From Paenibacillus spongiae (GTDB lineage: Bacteria > Bacillota > Bacilli > Paenibacillales > Paenibacillaceae), in NCBI RefSeq assembly GCF_024734895.1, contig NZ_CP091430.1:5474501-5538500 (forward strand): a stretch of 64,000 bases of DNA, in the 5' to 3' direction. A program made the translations under genes and the position numbers. The notes under the pieces were generated by a model. It was not told the origin of the DNA, did no database searches, and saw only the letters and a list, made by a program, of their open reading frames with translations. Of the stretch, positions 16,073-25,500 are shown piece after piece. Each line of letters opens with the position of its first letter. The stretch's first letter is position 1.

Positions 16073-16987
16073 CTATCTCACGGCAAACCCTTCAATCAGC
16101 ATATGGATAAACCGGTTCGCGGCCGCGGGCAGCGGCGAGTCCTTCAAGGTGACGATTCCGGCTTTCCGCGGCGGTATCGGCTGCGACAGTTTCACCTCTT
16201 GCAGCAGTCCTGCGGAGATATCATGGGCCACGAAACCGCGAACAACGCAAGCGATGCCAAGTCCCGCTTTGGCAAAATCGGCAAGAAGATCGAGGCTGCC
16301 AAGCTCAACCTCCGGTTTGAGCCGCACGCCGTGCTTCTCGGCGATCGCATCGACATAAGCTCTTGTGTTGCTGCCGCGTTCCAGCATCATTAACGGCCGT
16401 TCCGCAAGCTCCTCCCACGAGATGGCTCCTAGCACCGGCTCCCGGTAAGTCTCCCCTGCTACGAAACAATCGTGCAGGTCGATCGTTTCGACAACGTTTA
16501 CCTGCTTGTCCGCCGCGAACGGCAGATTAATGATGCCTACATCGATCTTCCCTTCTTTCAATAACGCCATCGTCTCCGGCGTCGTCCGATTCGTCACATG
16601 CAAGCTTATCGCCGGATAGGCTTTGTGAAAGTCGCCTAGACAGGGCAAAAGAACATGCTTGCAAAGCGTGTCACCCGCCCCGATCCGGATCTCGCCATCC
16701 AGCAGATCATGCATCTCGGCCATTTTTCGCTCCCCGTTAAGGATCAACTGGTACGCCTGATCGATATAGTGAAAGAGCGCTTCACCTTCAAGAGTCAGCT
16801 TGACCCCCTTGGGCGTACGGAAAAACAGTCTGCCGCCCAAGCGCCCCTCCAGCTGCTTGATCGAATGAGTGACGGCAGGCTGCGTAATGAACAGCTCGTC
16901 CGCCGCTTTAGTCAAGCTTCCGGTCATGGCCGTATAATAAAAGACGCGGTACAGCTCCAAGTTTTGAACGGGGCGCGCCATCCACAT
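16073..16987 (-). CDS. LysR-type transcriptional regulator
   Basis: LysR regulator of 304 residues: a winged helix-turn-helix with GSLTKAADELFITQPAVTHSIKQLE at about 23-47 (shown by its LysR-typical Ala and Gln-Pro-Ala-Val), then a substrate-binding-like effector domain with DLLDGEIRIGAGDTLCKH and VGIINLPF. The ATG at 16987 follows AAAGGTGG; an ATG at 16981 is equally possible. It is divergent from purA across a 102-base AT-rich region, the usual arrangement for a LysR regulator controlling its neighbour, so purA or the regulator itself is the likely target. The effector is unknown. Confidence 0.88.
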   Translation of the reverse strand: MWMARPVQNLELYRVFYYTAMTGSLTKAADELFITQPAVTHSIKQLEGRLGGRLFFRTPKGVKLTLEGEALFHYIDQAYQLILNGERKMAEMHDLLDGEIRIGAGDTLCKHVLLPCLGDFHKAYPAISLHVTNRTTPETMALLKEGKIDVGIINLPFAADKQVNVVETIDLHDCFVAGETYREPVLGAISWEELAERPLMMLERGSNTRAYVDAIAEKHGVRLKPEVELGSLDLLADFAKAGLGIACVVRGFVAHDISAGLLQEVKLSQPIPPRKAGIVTLKDSPLPAAANRFIHMLIEGFAVR

Positions 16988-17089
16988 AAACCACCTTTAT
17001 GATAGATATGAATAACATTAATTATATTAATATTATTACAATCATTATAATCAGAATAGGAAGCACATTTCAAATAGGAGGCTTAACGA
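16988..17089. promoter_or_regulatory. AT-rich divergent promoter region between LysR gene and purA
   Basis: This 102-base spacer is extremely AT-rich and contains ATTAAT-TAT-ATTAAT (from about 17018) and further AT-alternating stretches, which suit LysR-type T-N11-A sites. The purA ribosome site AGGAGG is at 17076-17081. Specific boxes are not assigned. Confidence 0.4.
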
Positions 17090-18367
17090 ATGGGCGTAAC
17101 AGCGATTGTCGGGGCGAATTGGGGCGACGAGGGAAAAGGTAAAATGACCGACGTCTTCGCAGGCGAGGCGGAATACGTCGTCCGTTTTCAAGGCGGCAGC
17201 AATGCGGGGCATACGATTATTAACGATTACGGCAAATTCGCGCTGCACCTGCTGCCGTCCGGAGTATTTCATCCGAATGTAACGAACGTGATCGGACCGG
17301 GAGTGGCACTCAATATGGAAGACTTGTTCCGTGAACTGGATGAATTGAGGACGCGCGGCGTTCCGGAGCCGATATTGCGCGTCTCGGACCGGGCTCAGCT
17401 CGTACTTCCTTACCACAAGCAGCTGGACGAATGGGAAGAGGAACGGCTCGGGGACCGCAAATTCGGATCGACCAAAGCGGGGATCGCGCCATTCTATGCG
17501 GACAAATATGTAAAGCTCGGCATTCAAGCAGGCGATTTGCATGACGAAGACCGATTGTGCAAGCGGGTCATAGCCGCTCTAGAAACCAAGAATATACTGG
17601 CTGTTCATCTATATGGGAAACCTCCCTTTTCAGCCGAAGCTATCACCCTGGAACTGCTCTCGCAAGCCGAGCGGCTAAAGCCGTTATTATGCGATACAAC
17701 GACGCTGATGCACGAAGCGTTGAAACGGGGGGAGCGGATTGTGGCGGAGGGGCAGCTTGGCGCGCTTCGCGATCCGGATCACGGCATCTATCCTTATTCC
17801 ACATCGTCATCGACGCTGGCCGGCTTCGCCTCGGTCGGTGCCGGGCTGCCCCCCGGCTCGATCGATCGGGTTGTGGCCGTAATTAAAGCGTACTCAAGCG
17901 CGGTGGGAGAAGGGCCTTTCACGACGGAAATCACCGGCAGCGCCGCGGATGAGCTCCGGATCCGAGGCGGAGACGCCGGCGAATTTGGGGCAACGACGGG
18001 CAGGCCTCGTCGGATGGGTTGGTTCGATGCGGTCGCGACCGCTTACGGCTGCAAGCTGCAGGGCGCAACTGAAGCTGTGCTGACCAACTTGGACGTACTT
18101 GGCTATTTGGATGATATCCCGATTTGCACCGCCTACGATATTGAAGACGACGTGACCGATAGGTTCCCCGTGTCTTCCCGCCTTGAGAAGGCAAAACCCG
18201 TATTCAAGACCCTTCCCGGCTGGAAAACAGCCATCTCGCACATCAGGCGCTTCGAGGATTTGCCGCCGAGCGCACAGCGTTATGTCCTTGAGCTGGAACG
18301 GCGAATCGGCGTACCGATCCGTTATATATCGGTCGGACCGGAGCGGGATCAGCTCATTCAGCGGTAA
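17090..18367 (+). CDS. purA: Adenylosuccinate synthetase (divergent PurA)
   Basis: Joins IMP and aspartate with GTP to give adenylosuccinate in AMP synthesis. The 425-residue chain has WGDEGKGK with catalytic Asp13, GSNAGHT with His41, and GRPRRMGWFDA near the aspartate/GTP region. The normally strict segment EGAQG-x-LLDIDxGTYPxVTSS reads EGQLGALRDPDHGIYPYSTSS, so several usually invariant residues differ. It is under or beside a divergent LysR regulator, not with other purine genes. This suggests either the genome's only PurA with drift, or a second specialised copy. AGGAGG precedes ATG 17090. Its 3' end overlaps the convergent small gene by ten bases. Confidence 0.82.
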   Translation: MGVTAIVGANWGDEGKGKMTDVFAGEAEYVVRFQGGSNAGHTIINDYGKFALHLLPSGVFHPNVTNVIGPGVALNMEDLFRELDELRTRGVPEPILRVSDRAQLVLPYHKQLDEWEEERLGDRKFGSTKAGIAPFYADKYVKLGIQAGDLHDEDRLCKRVIAALETKNILAVHLYGKPPFSAEAITLELLSQAERLKPLLCDTTTLMHEALKRGERIVAEGQLGALRDPDHGIYPYSTSSSTLAGFASVGAGLPPGSIDRVVAVIKAYSSAVGEGPFTTEITGSAADELRIRGGDAGEFGATTGRPRRMGWFDAVATAYGCKLQGATEAVLTNLDVLGYLDDIPICTAYDIEDDVTDRFPVSSRLEKAKPVFKTLPGWKTAISHIRRFEDLPPSAQRYVLELERRIGVPIRYISVGPERDQLIQR

Positions 18368-18636
18368 GGCGATACGTCGGCGCCTTTTAACAGCCACGGT
18401 TTGGCGGGAATTCCTTGCTGAGGGCGACGCATCCTTATGCCGACGACCGTCTCCGTCATCGACAGCTGCATCGCCGTCAGCGACCGTACATTCTCACGAA
18501 CCGACTTCGCCATTTCCGGCGAATACTCGGAGATATCCGCTACGCTATCTAAGATCCGTGCCATCGCCTGCTGGCTTTGGGCAATGGAACGGATCAATTC
18601 AATGCGCGCTTCCCATTCCTTTACGACTAGGCTCAT
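18358..18636 (-). CDS. Small helical protein, third of a trio
   Basis: Unrecognised 92-residue protein. Residues 1-70 are almost entirely amphipathic helix with heptad-like hydrophobics (IELIRSIAQSQQAMARIL, then VRSLTAMQLSMTETVV), followed by a basic, proline-rich tail. It overlaps the preceding small gene in an ATGA junction, so the two are made together. The style (helix, short hinge with Pro, helix) repeats in the two genes upstream, suggesting three divergent paralogues that might assemble with each other. Convergent with purA, overlapping its stop by ten bases. No known family is claimed; location beside the repeat-fibre gene suggests a structural or spore-surface role. Confidence 0.65.
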   Translation of the reverse strand: MSLVVKEWEARIELIRSIAQSQQAMARILDSVADISEYSPEMAKSVRENVRSLTAMQLSMTETVVGIRMRRPQQGIPAKPWLLKGADVSPYR

Positions 18637-18959
18637 TGGGTGGGTTCCCCAAAATCCATGTTGCCGAATCCGCTGCTGCTATCCTCCTGATCATGACGCA
18701 GCACTGCTTTCAGAACGTTTGCCATTCCTTGGTTAAGTTTGGCCAGACCGTCGATGACCTCAATTAACTGCTCGTGTACGCCAAGCGTATCTTTCAGATG
18801 CGCTTGCTGCTCCTGATAAGCATCCGGCGTAACATGGTTGCAGAGCCAGTTCCGAACCTTCTCCGCTTCGGTCGCCTTCGCCTCCAGAATCATTGCCACG
18901 TTCTGCTGCAGCTTGGCGGAGGCATCCAGCATTCGTGCATATGCCGTCTCCCGACTCAT
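18633..18959 (-). CDS. Small helical protein, second of a trio
   Basis: 108 residues, unrecognised. The N-terminal helix has KLQQNVAMILEAKATEAEKV, a break follows at CNHVTPDAYQEQ, then a second helix LIEVIDGLAKLNQGMANVLKAVL and an acidic, Gly-rich tail. MANVLKA here and MANVLEAK in the upstream protein are near-identical, which supports common descent. ATG 18959 follows GGGAGGAAG. It begins 29 bases after the upstream small gene and overlaps the downstream one by four, so the three form an operon. No signal peptide or membrane segment. Confidence 0.7.
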   Translation of the reverse strand: MSRETAYARMLDASAKLQQNVAMILEAKATEAEKVRNWLCNHVTPDAYQEQQAHLKDTLGVHEQLIEVIDGLAKLNQGMANVLKAVLRHDQEDSSSGFGNMDFGEPTQ

Positions 18960-18988
18960 GGCCGCATCTTCCTCCCTTTTCCCCCGCC

Positions 18989-19279
18989 CTACTCTTCTTC
19001 CTCTTCACTAAGCTCTTTCATAATCGATTTGATCGTTTCTGCAATCGTTTCTTGAAGCTCTGCAATGCTGTTCAAGTAAGAGACGACGCTATTCGTTACC
19101 GCATGCGAGCTTTCCATCAATCCGCCCATCCCCCCGAACTCTGGATGTTGATCCGGCAGGGCGTTCACCATCTGCGCCATCCGCACCGCAACATGACGTT
19201 TGGCCTCCAGAACATTCGCCATATGTTCATGCGAATGCGACATATGTTCAATCAATTCCGTTACAATATGCTGTGTCAA
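18989..19279 (-). CDS. Small helical protein, first of a trio
   Basis: 96 residues starting at TTG 19279 behind GGGAGGGAC; an ATG further upstream would add a non-conserved leader and has no site. Composition: a His-rich helix SHSHEHMANVLEAKRHVAVRMAQMV, a Pro/Gly-rich middle (ALPDQHPEFGGMGG), and a helix ending in KELSEEEEE. It shares the MANVLEAK element with the second protein of the trio. It lies just downstream of the terminator of the 2552-residue repeat gene, on the same strand, so it probably has its own promoter in 19280-19454. Function unknown. Confidence 0.68.
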   Translation of the reverse strand: MTQHIVTELIEHMSHSHEHMANVLEAKRHVAVRMAQMVNALPDQHPEFGGMGGLMESSHAVTNSVVSYLNSIAELQETIAETIKSIMKELSEEEEE

Positions 19280-19454
19280 GAAAGTCCCTCCCCGCTTATA
19301 CCAGCATATGCGCGACAAGTCGGTATGATACTGTATGGTACCTTGGCAGACGACACCGCGTCTCGGGCTGGAAAGGCGATTTCGCCAAGCTCGCGCCGTC
19401 CCCATTCGCAAGGCTAAGACGGTTTTCGATTGCCGAGCCATCACACAGTCATCA

Positions 19455-19502
19455 GAAAGAACCTCTTCGGTCCGTGCTTTATCGCACGTGCCAAAGAGGT
19501 TC
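19455..19502 (-). terminator. Rho-independent terminator of the repeat-fibre gene
   Basis: GAACCTCTTTGG pairs with CCGAAGAGGTTC (one mismatch), enclosing an inner GCACGTGC/GCAC hairpin, followed on the minus strand by TTTCT. It starts 11 bases after the stop of the 2552-residue gene. Confidence 0.75.
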
Positions 19503-19512
19503 AATTAAGAAG

Positions 19513-22500
19513 CTACTGGGTTCCGATAGCAATCCAGTTGAGAATGCCTTTAGGTTCTGGACTAATCCGCGTCCGGACGATGATGATTTGGGCGCCTGCA
19601 GCAGTCTTCTCCTTAATGACTGCATAACAGGACGGATGATCGGTGGTGGCAACAATCGCGAACGTATCATTTGCGAACGGTTCATCGAAAAATACGCTCA
19701 CTTCGATCTGCTCGCCGTGGCCTTGGAAATCGTACGGCACCAACCCAAACTGCTGCATTGCAGAGGATTTCGTTGTGCGGACAGGGGCAAAATCAAGTTT
19801 GCCGGCATCTATGCTTCCATCCTGCAAACTGATTGTACGGAAGGAACCGGCCAATACATCTGGCGCCAAATGATCTGAGGTGATGGAGCCCGGCGCAATC
19901 TTATCAGCGGTTACGGCACCTTCCGCGATTTTCCCTGCGGTGACCACACCTTCGGCCAAATGAACTTCGCATACGCCTCCGGACTGCAGCGACTGCTGAT
20001 CCAGCAGGCCTGGAGCCAGCTTGTCGGCCGTAACCGCGCCCGCAGCCAGCTTCGCTCCCGTTACCGCGCCGTCACTCAGCGCTTCTTCGCCTACCGCACC
20101 CGCGGCTAGCTTCGCGCTCGTCACCGAGCCGTCACTCAACGCTCCCGTACTAACCGCGCCCCATGCCAGCTTCGCTCTCGTCACCGAGCCGATACTCAGT
20201 GCTTCATCGCCTACCGCTCCGGCAGCCAGCTTCGCGCTCGTCACCGAGCCGTTGCTCAGCGCATCCGTTCCTACCGATCCGGCGACCAGCTTCGTGCTCG
20301 TCACGGCTCCGTCGCTCAGCGCTTTGCTTCCTACCGATCCCGTGACCAGCTTCGCGCTCGTTACCGAGCCGTCACTCAAGGCTTCCGTTCCTACCGATCC
20401 CGCGACCAGCTTGGCGCTCGTCACGGCACCGTCACTCAGCGCTTCCGTTCCTACCGCGCCCGCGACCAGCTTGGCGCTCGTCACGGCACCGTCGCTCAGC
20501 GCTTCGCTTCCTACCGATCCCGCGACCAGCTTCGCGCTCGTTACCGAGCCGTCGCTCAATGCTTCGCTTCCTACTGATCCGGCGACCAGCTTCGCGCTCG
20601 TCACTGCTCCGTCGCTCAACGCTTCCGTTCCTACCGATCCTGCGACCAGCTTCGCGCTCGTTACCGAGCCGTCGCTCAACGCTTCGCTTCCTACTGATCC
20701 AGCGAACAGCTTCGCGCTCGTCACGGCCCCGTCACTCAGCACTTCCGTTCCTACCGATCCGGCGACCAGCTTCGCGCTCGTTACCGAGCCGTCACTCAAT
20801 GCTTCGCTTCCTACTGATCCGGCGACCAGTTTCGCGCTCGTCACGGCCCCGTCGCTCAATGCTTCCGTTCCTACCGATCCCGCGACCAGCTTCGCGCTCG
20901 TTACCGAGCCGTCGCTCAATGCTTCACTTCCTACTGATCCGCTAACCAGCTTTGCGCTCGTCACGACCCCGTCGATCAGCGCTTCTGTTCCTACCGATCC
21001 CGCGACCAGCTTTGCGCTCGTTACGGCCCCGTCGCTCAGCGCTTCCGTTCCTACCGATCCCGCGACCAGCTTCGCGCTCGTTATCGAGCCGTCGCTCAGC
21101 GCTTCGCTTCCTACCGATCCCGCGACCAGCTTCGCGCTCGTTACCGAGCCGTCGCTCAATGCTTCCGTCCCTATCGATCCCGCGACCAGCTTCGCGCTCG
21201 TTACTGAGCCGTCGCTCAGCGCTTCTTCACCTACCGCACCGACAGACAGCTTCGCGCCCGTCACAGCTCCGTCGCTTAGCGCTTCTTCACCTACCGCGCC
21301 CGCTGCCAGCTTCGCGCCCGTCACAGCTCCGTCGCTTAGCGCTTCTTCACCTACCGCGCCCGCTGCCAGCTTCGCGCCCGTCACAGCTCCGTCGCTTAGC
21401 GCTTCTTTACCTACCGCGGCCGCTGCCAGCTTCGTACCCGTCACAGCACCGTCGTTTAGCGCTTCTTCACCTACCGCACCGACAGACAGCTTTGCGGCCG
21501 TCACGACTCCATCGCTCAGCGTTTCTTCGCCTACCGCGCCCGCTGCCAGCTTCGCGCCCGTCACAGCTCCATCGCTTAGCGCTTCTTCACCCACCGCACC
21601 GACAGACAGCTTTGCTCCCGTCACAGCTCCGTCGCTCAGCGCTTCTTCACTTACCGCGCCCGCAGCCAGTTTCGTGCTCGTTACCGAGCCATCGCTCAGC
21701 GCTTTCTCGCTTACCGCACCCGCAGCCAGCTTTGCGCCCGTTACCGATTCATCGCTCAGCGCTTTCTCGCCTACCGCGCCCGCAGCCAGCTTCGCTCCCG
21801 TCACAGCTCCGTCACTCAGCGCTTTCTCCCCTACCGCGCCGATAGTCAGCTTCGTGCTTGTCACAGCTCCGTAGCTCAGCTCATCCTCGCCTACTGCGCC
21901 CGCAGCCAGCTTCGCACCCGTCACAACTCCGTTGCTCAGCGCTTCCTCGCCTACCGCGCCTGGAGCTATTTTCGTGCTCGTCACAGCTCCGTCGCTCAGC
22001 GCTTTCTTGCCTACCGCTCCGGCAGCTAGCTTCGTGCCCGTTATCGATCCATCGCTCAGCGCTTTCTCGCCTACCGCGCCGGCTGCCAACTTCGCTCCCG
22101 TCACAGCCTCGTCGCTCAGCGCATCCTCGCCTACCGCTCCGGCAGCCAGCTTCGCGCTCGTTACCGATCCATCGCTCAGCGCTTCTTCACCTACCGCGCC
22201 CGCAGCCAGCTTCGCTCCCGTTACCGATCCATCGCTCAGCGCTTCTTCACCTACCGCACCGACAGCGAGCTTGGCGCCCGTTACTGATCCATCGTTCAAT
22301 ACATCCTCGCCTACCGCACCCGCGGCCAGCTTCGCACTCGTCACCGCGCCGTCACTTAGCGCTTCCTCGCTTACCGCGCCCGCAGCCAGCTTTACTCCCG
22401 TCACCGCCCCGTCACTCAATGCATCCACGCCTACCGCGCCCGCAGCCAGCTTCGCTCCCGTTACCGATCCGTCGCTCAGCGCTTTCTCGCCTACCGCGCC

Positions 22501-25500
22501 AACAGCTAGCTTCGCTCCCGTCACGGCTCCGTCACTCAGCTTATCCTCACTTACCGCACCCGCAGCCAGCTTCGCGCTCGTCACCGATCCGTCGCTCAGC
22601 GCTTTCTTGCCTACTGCTCCCGCAGCCAGCTTCGCACTCGTCACCGATCCGTCACTCAGCGCTTCTTCACTTACCGCGCCCGCGATCAGTTTCGCTCCCG
22701 TCACAGCTCCGTCGCTCAGCGCTTTCTCGCTTACCGCACCCGCAGCCAGCTTCGATCCCGTCACCGCTCCGTCGCTCAGCGCATCCTCGCTTACCGCACC
22801 CGCAGCCAGCTTCGATCCCGTCACCGCTCCGTCGCTCAGCGCTTTCTCGCCTACCGCGCCCGCAGCCAGCTTCGATCCCGTCACCACTCCGTCGCTCAGC
22901 GCTTCTTCACCTACCGCGCCCGCAGCCAGCTTCGCGCCTGTCACGGCTCCGTCGCTCAGCGCTTCTTCACCTACCGCGCCCGCAGCCAGCTTCGCGCCTG
23001 TCACGGCTTCGTCGCTCAGCGCTTCTTCGCCTACCGCACCCGCAGCCAGCTTCGATCCCGTTACCGATCCGTCGCTCAGCGCTTTCTCGCCTACCGCGCC
23101 GATAGCCAGCTTCGCTCCCGTCACGGCGCCGTCGCGCAGCGCATCCTCGCCTACCGCGCCGACAACCAGCTTCGCACCCGTCACAGCTCCGTCGCTCAAC
23201 GCATACTCGCCTACCGCGCCCGCAGCCAGCTTCGCTCCCGTTACTGATCCATCGCCCAGCGCTTTCTTGCCTACCGCGCCGGCTGCCAGCTTCGCGCTCG
23301 TCACCGATCCATCGCTCAGCGCTTTCTCGCTTACCGCACCCTCAGCCAGCTTCGCGCCCGTTACCGAACCGTCACTCAGCGTTTTCTCGCTTACTGCACC
23401 GGCTGCCAGCTTCGCGCCCGTTACCGAACCGTCACTCAGCATTTTCTCGCTTACCGCACCGGCAGCCAGCTTGGCGCCCGTTACAGCCCCATCGCTCAGC
23501 GCTTTCTCGCTTACCGCACCGGCAGCCAGCTTCGCACTCGTCACCGATCCGTTACTCAGCGTTTTCTCGCCTACCGCCCCGGCAGCCAGCTTCGCGGCCG
23601 TCACCGCTCCGTCGCTCAGCGCTTTCTCGCCTACCGCCCCGGCAGCCAGCTTGGCGCCCGTCACAGCACCGTCGCTCAGCGCATCGCTTCCTACCGCTCC
23701 CGTGATCAGCTTCGAGCTCGTTACCGATCCGTCACTCAGCGCTTTCTCGTTTACCGCCCCTGCAGCCAGCTTCGCGCTCGTCACCGATCCATCGCTCAGC
23801 GCTTTCCCGCCTACCGCCCCTGCAGCCAGCTTCGCGCTCGTCACGGCTCCATCGCTCAGCGCTTCTTCACCTACCGCGCCAACAGCCAGCTTGGCGCCCG
23901 TCACAGCTCCGTCGCTCAGCGTCTTCTCGTTTACCGCTCCGGCAGCCAGCTTTACGCCCGTCACCGATCCATCGCTCAGCACTTTCTCGTTTACCGCCCC
24001 TGCAGCCAGCTTCACATTCGTTACCGCACCTTTTGCGATTTGGGCTGTTTCGATCGTTCCTGGCTTTACTTTGCTGCCCTGTATAATGGCATCCGGCGCT
24101 TTATCGAACGAGAACCATTCACTCGCAAGATGCGCTTGCGTGATCGAGCCTTTGCGAATATGGTACCCTTGGATGGCCTCCGCCTTCAGATGCTTCCCGA
24201 CAAGCGTCTCCAGCATGATATGCTCTCCGCTCACTGACAAAGGTGCCAGCTTATCGGATGTTACCGCATGTTCAGCGATCTGCTCGGTACTTACTGCGCT
24301 GTTGGATAGATGTGTTTGATTCACGCTATCCGGCTGCAGATGTTTCGACCCGACTGCGTTTTTGCCCAGATGGATTTCCCCGATTGCACCCTCGCCCACT
24401 TGCTCCGCACCGACGGCACCAGGCTGCAGCGCAGAAGCGCTTACCGAGCCCGCTATAAGCTGAGCGCTGCCAACGCTGCTATCTGCCAGCTTCTCGCGCG
24501 TCACGATACCATCGCATAAATGCTCCTCATGCAAGCTGCCAGGAGCAAGGTGAATACCTAATACGGATTGCACCTGAATATGCTGGCCTCCGACCGATTC
24601 ATCCATAAGATGCCGCCCGGTTACAGCGCCATCGGCAATTTTCTCGCCGCTCACGGCACCTGCCGCGATCGCTTCTGCTTTCACGGCGTCTTCTGCAAGA
24701 TGCTTCGCTTCCACGATGCCTTCATTCAAATGCCAAGAATCCACAGACCCTTCTGCAATATGATTGCTATTCACCGCGAACGATGACAGATGCTCGCTGG
24801 TTACCGATTGAACAGCCAGTTTCTTCTCTGTTACGCTGCTATCGGCGAGCTTCGCGTGCGTTATCGCCCCATCGGTCAATTTATCCGTCGAGACGCTCTC
24901 CGGAGAGAGCTTCAGCGAGGTTACAACATGGTCGGCCATATGGTGGGATTGAATGATTCCAGAGGCAAGATGGCGTTCATTGACTGCACCCGCGGATATC
25001 TTCTGCGACTTAACGGCATCATCCTGAATGGCGCTTGTCGCGATCGCTCCCTTCGAAACATGCTTCGCCTGAATAAGGCCGGGCTGGAGATGCTCGGTAG
25101 CGACGGCTTCCGGCGAGATCGATTCTTCCGTTACCGATTCGGCAGACAGATGGAAGGCTCGAACCGCATCAGGAGCAATTTTATCAAATGTGACCGATTC
25201 GTCCGTCAAATGCTTTGTTTCTACCGAAAGCTCCGCCAGCTTCCTGCCTGTAACGCTCGAATCGGCCAGCTTGCCGACCGTCACTGCCGCATCTGCAAGC
25301 TCCTTTTCTCCAACCGACGCTCCGCTGATGTGAACCTGCCGGACCGCATGTGCCTCAAGCTTGCTTCCGTTAACCGCGTTATCTGCCAGATGAGCAGTCT
25401 GCACGCTTCGATCCGTCAAATTCACCGAGCTGATTACCCCCGCCGTGAGATGCCTTGCTACGATGCTTCCGTCGGCCACTTTATCCGCACCGATGCTAAA

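Noticed and set aside
20021..24319. Long open frames on the plus strand opposite the giant repeat gene (617, 415 and 795 residues)
   Set aside because: The 60-base repeat is a multiple of three, so any frame without a stop in one unit stays open through the array. The products are low-complexity (Ser-Pro-Thr-Ala or Arg-Ser-Leu-Pro repeats) and have no ribosome sites.
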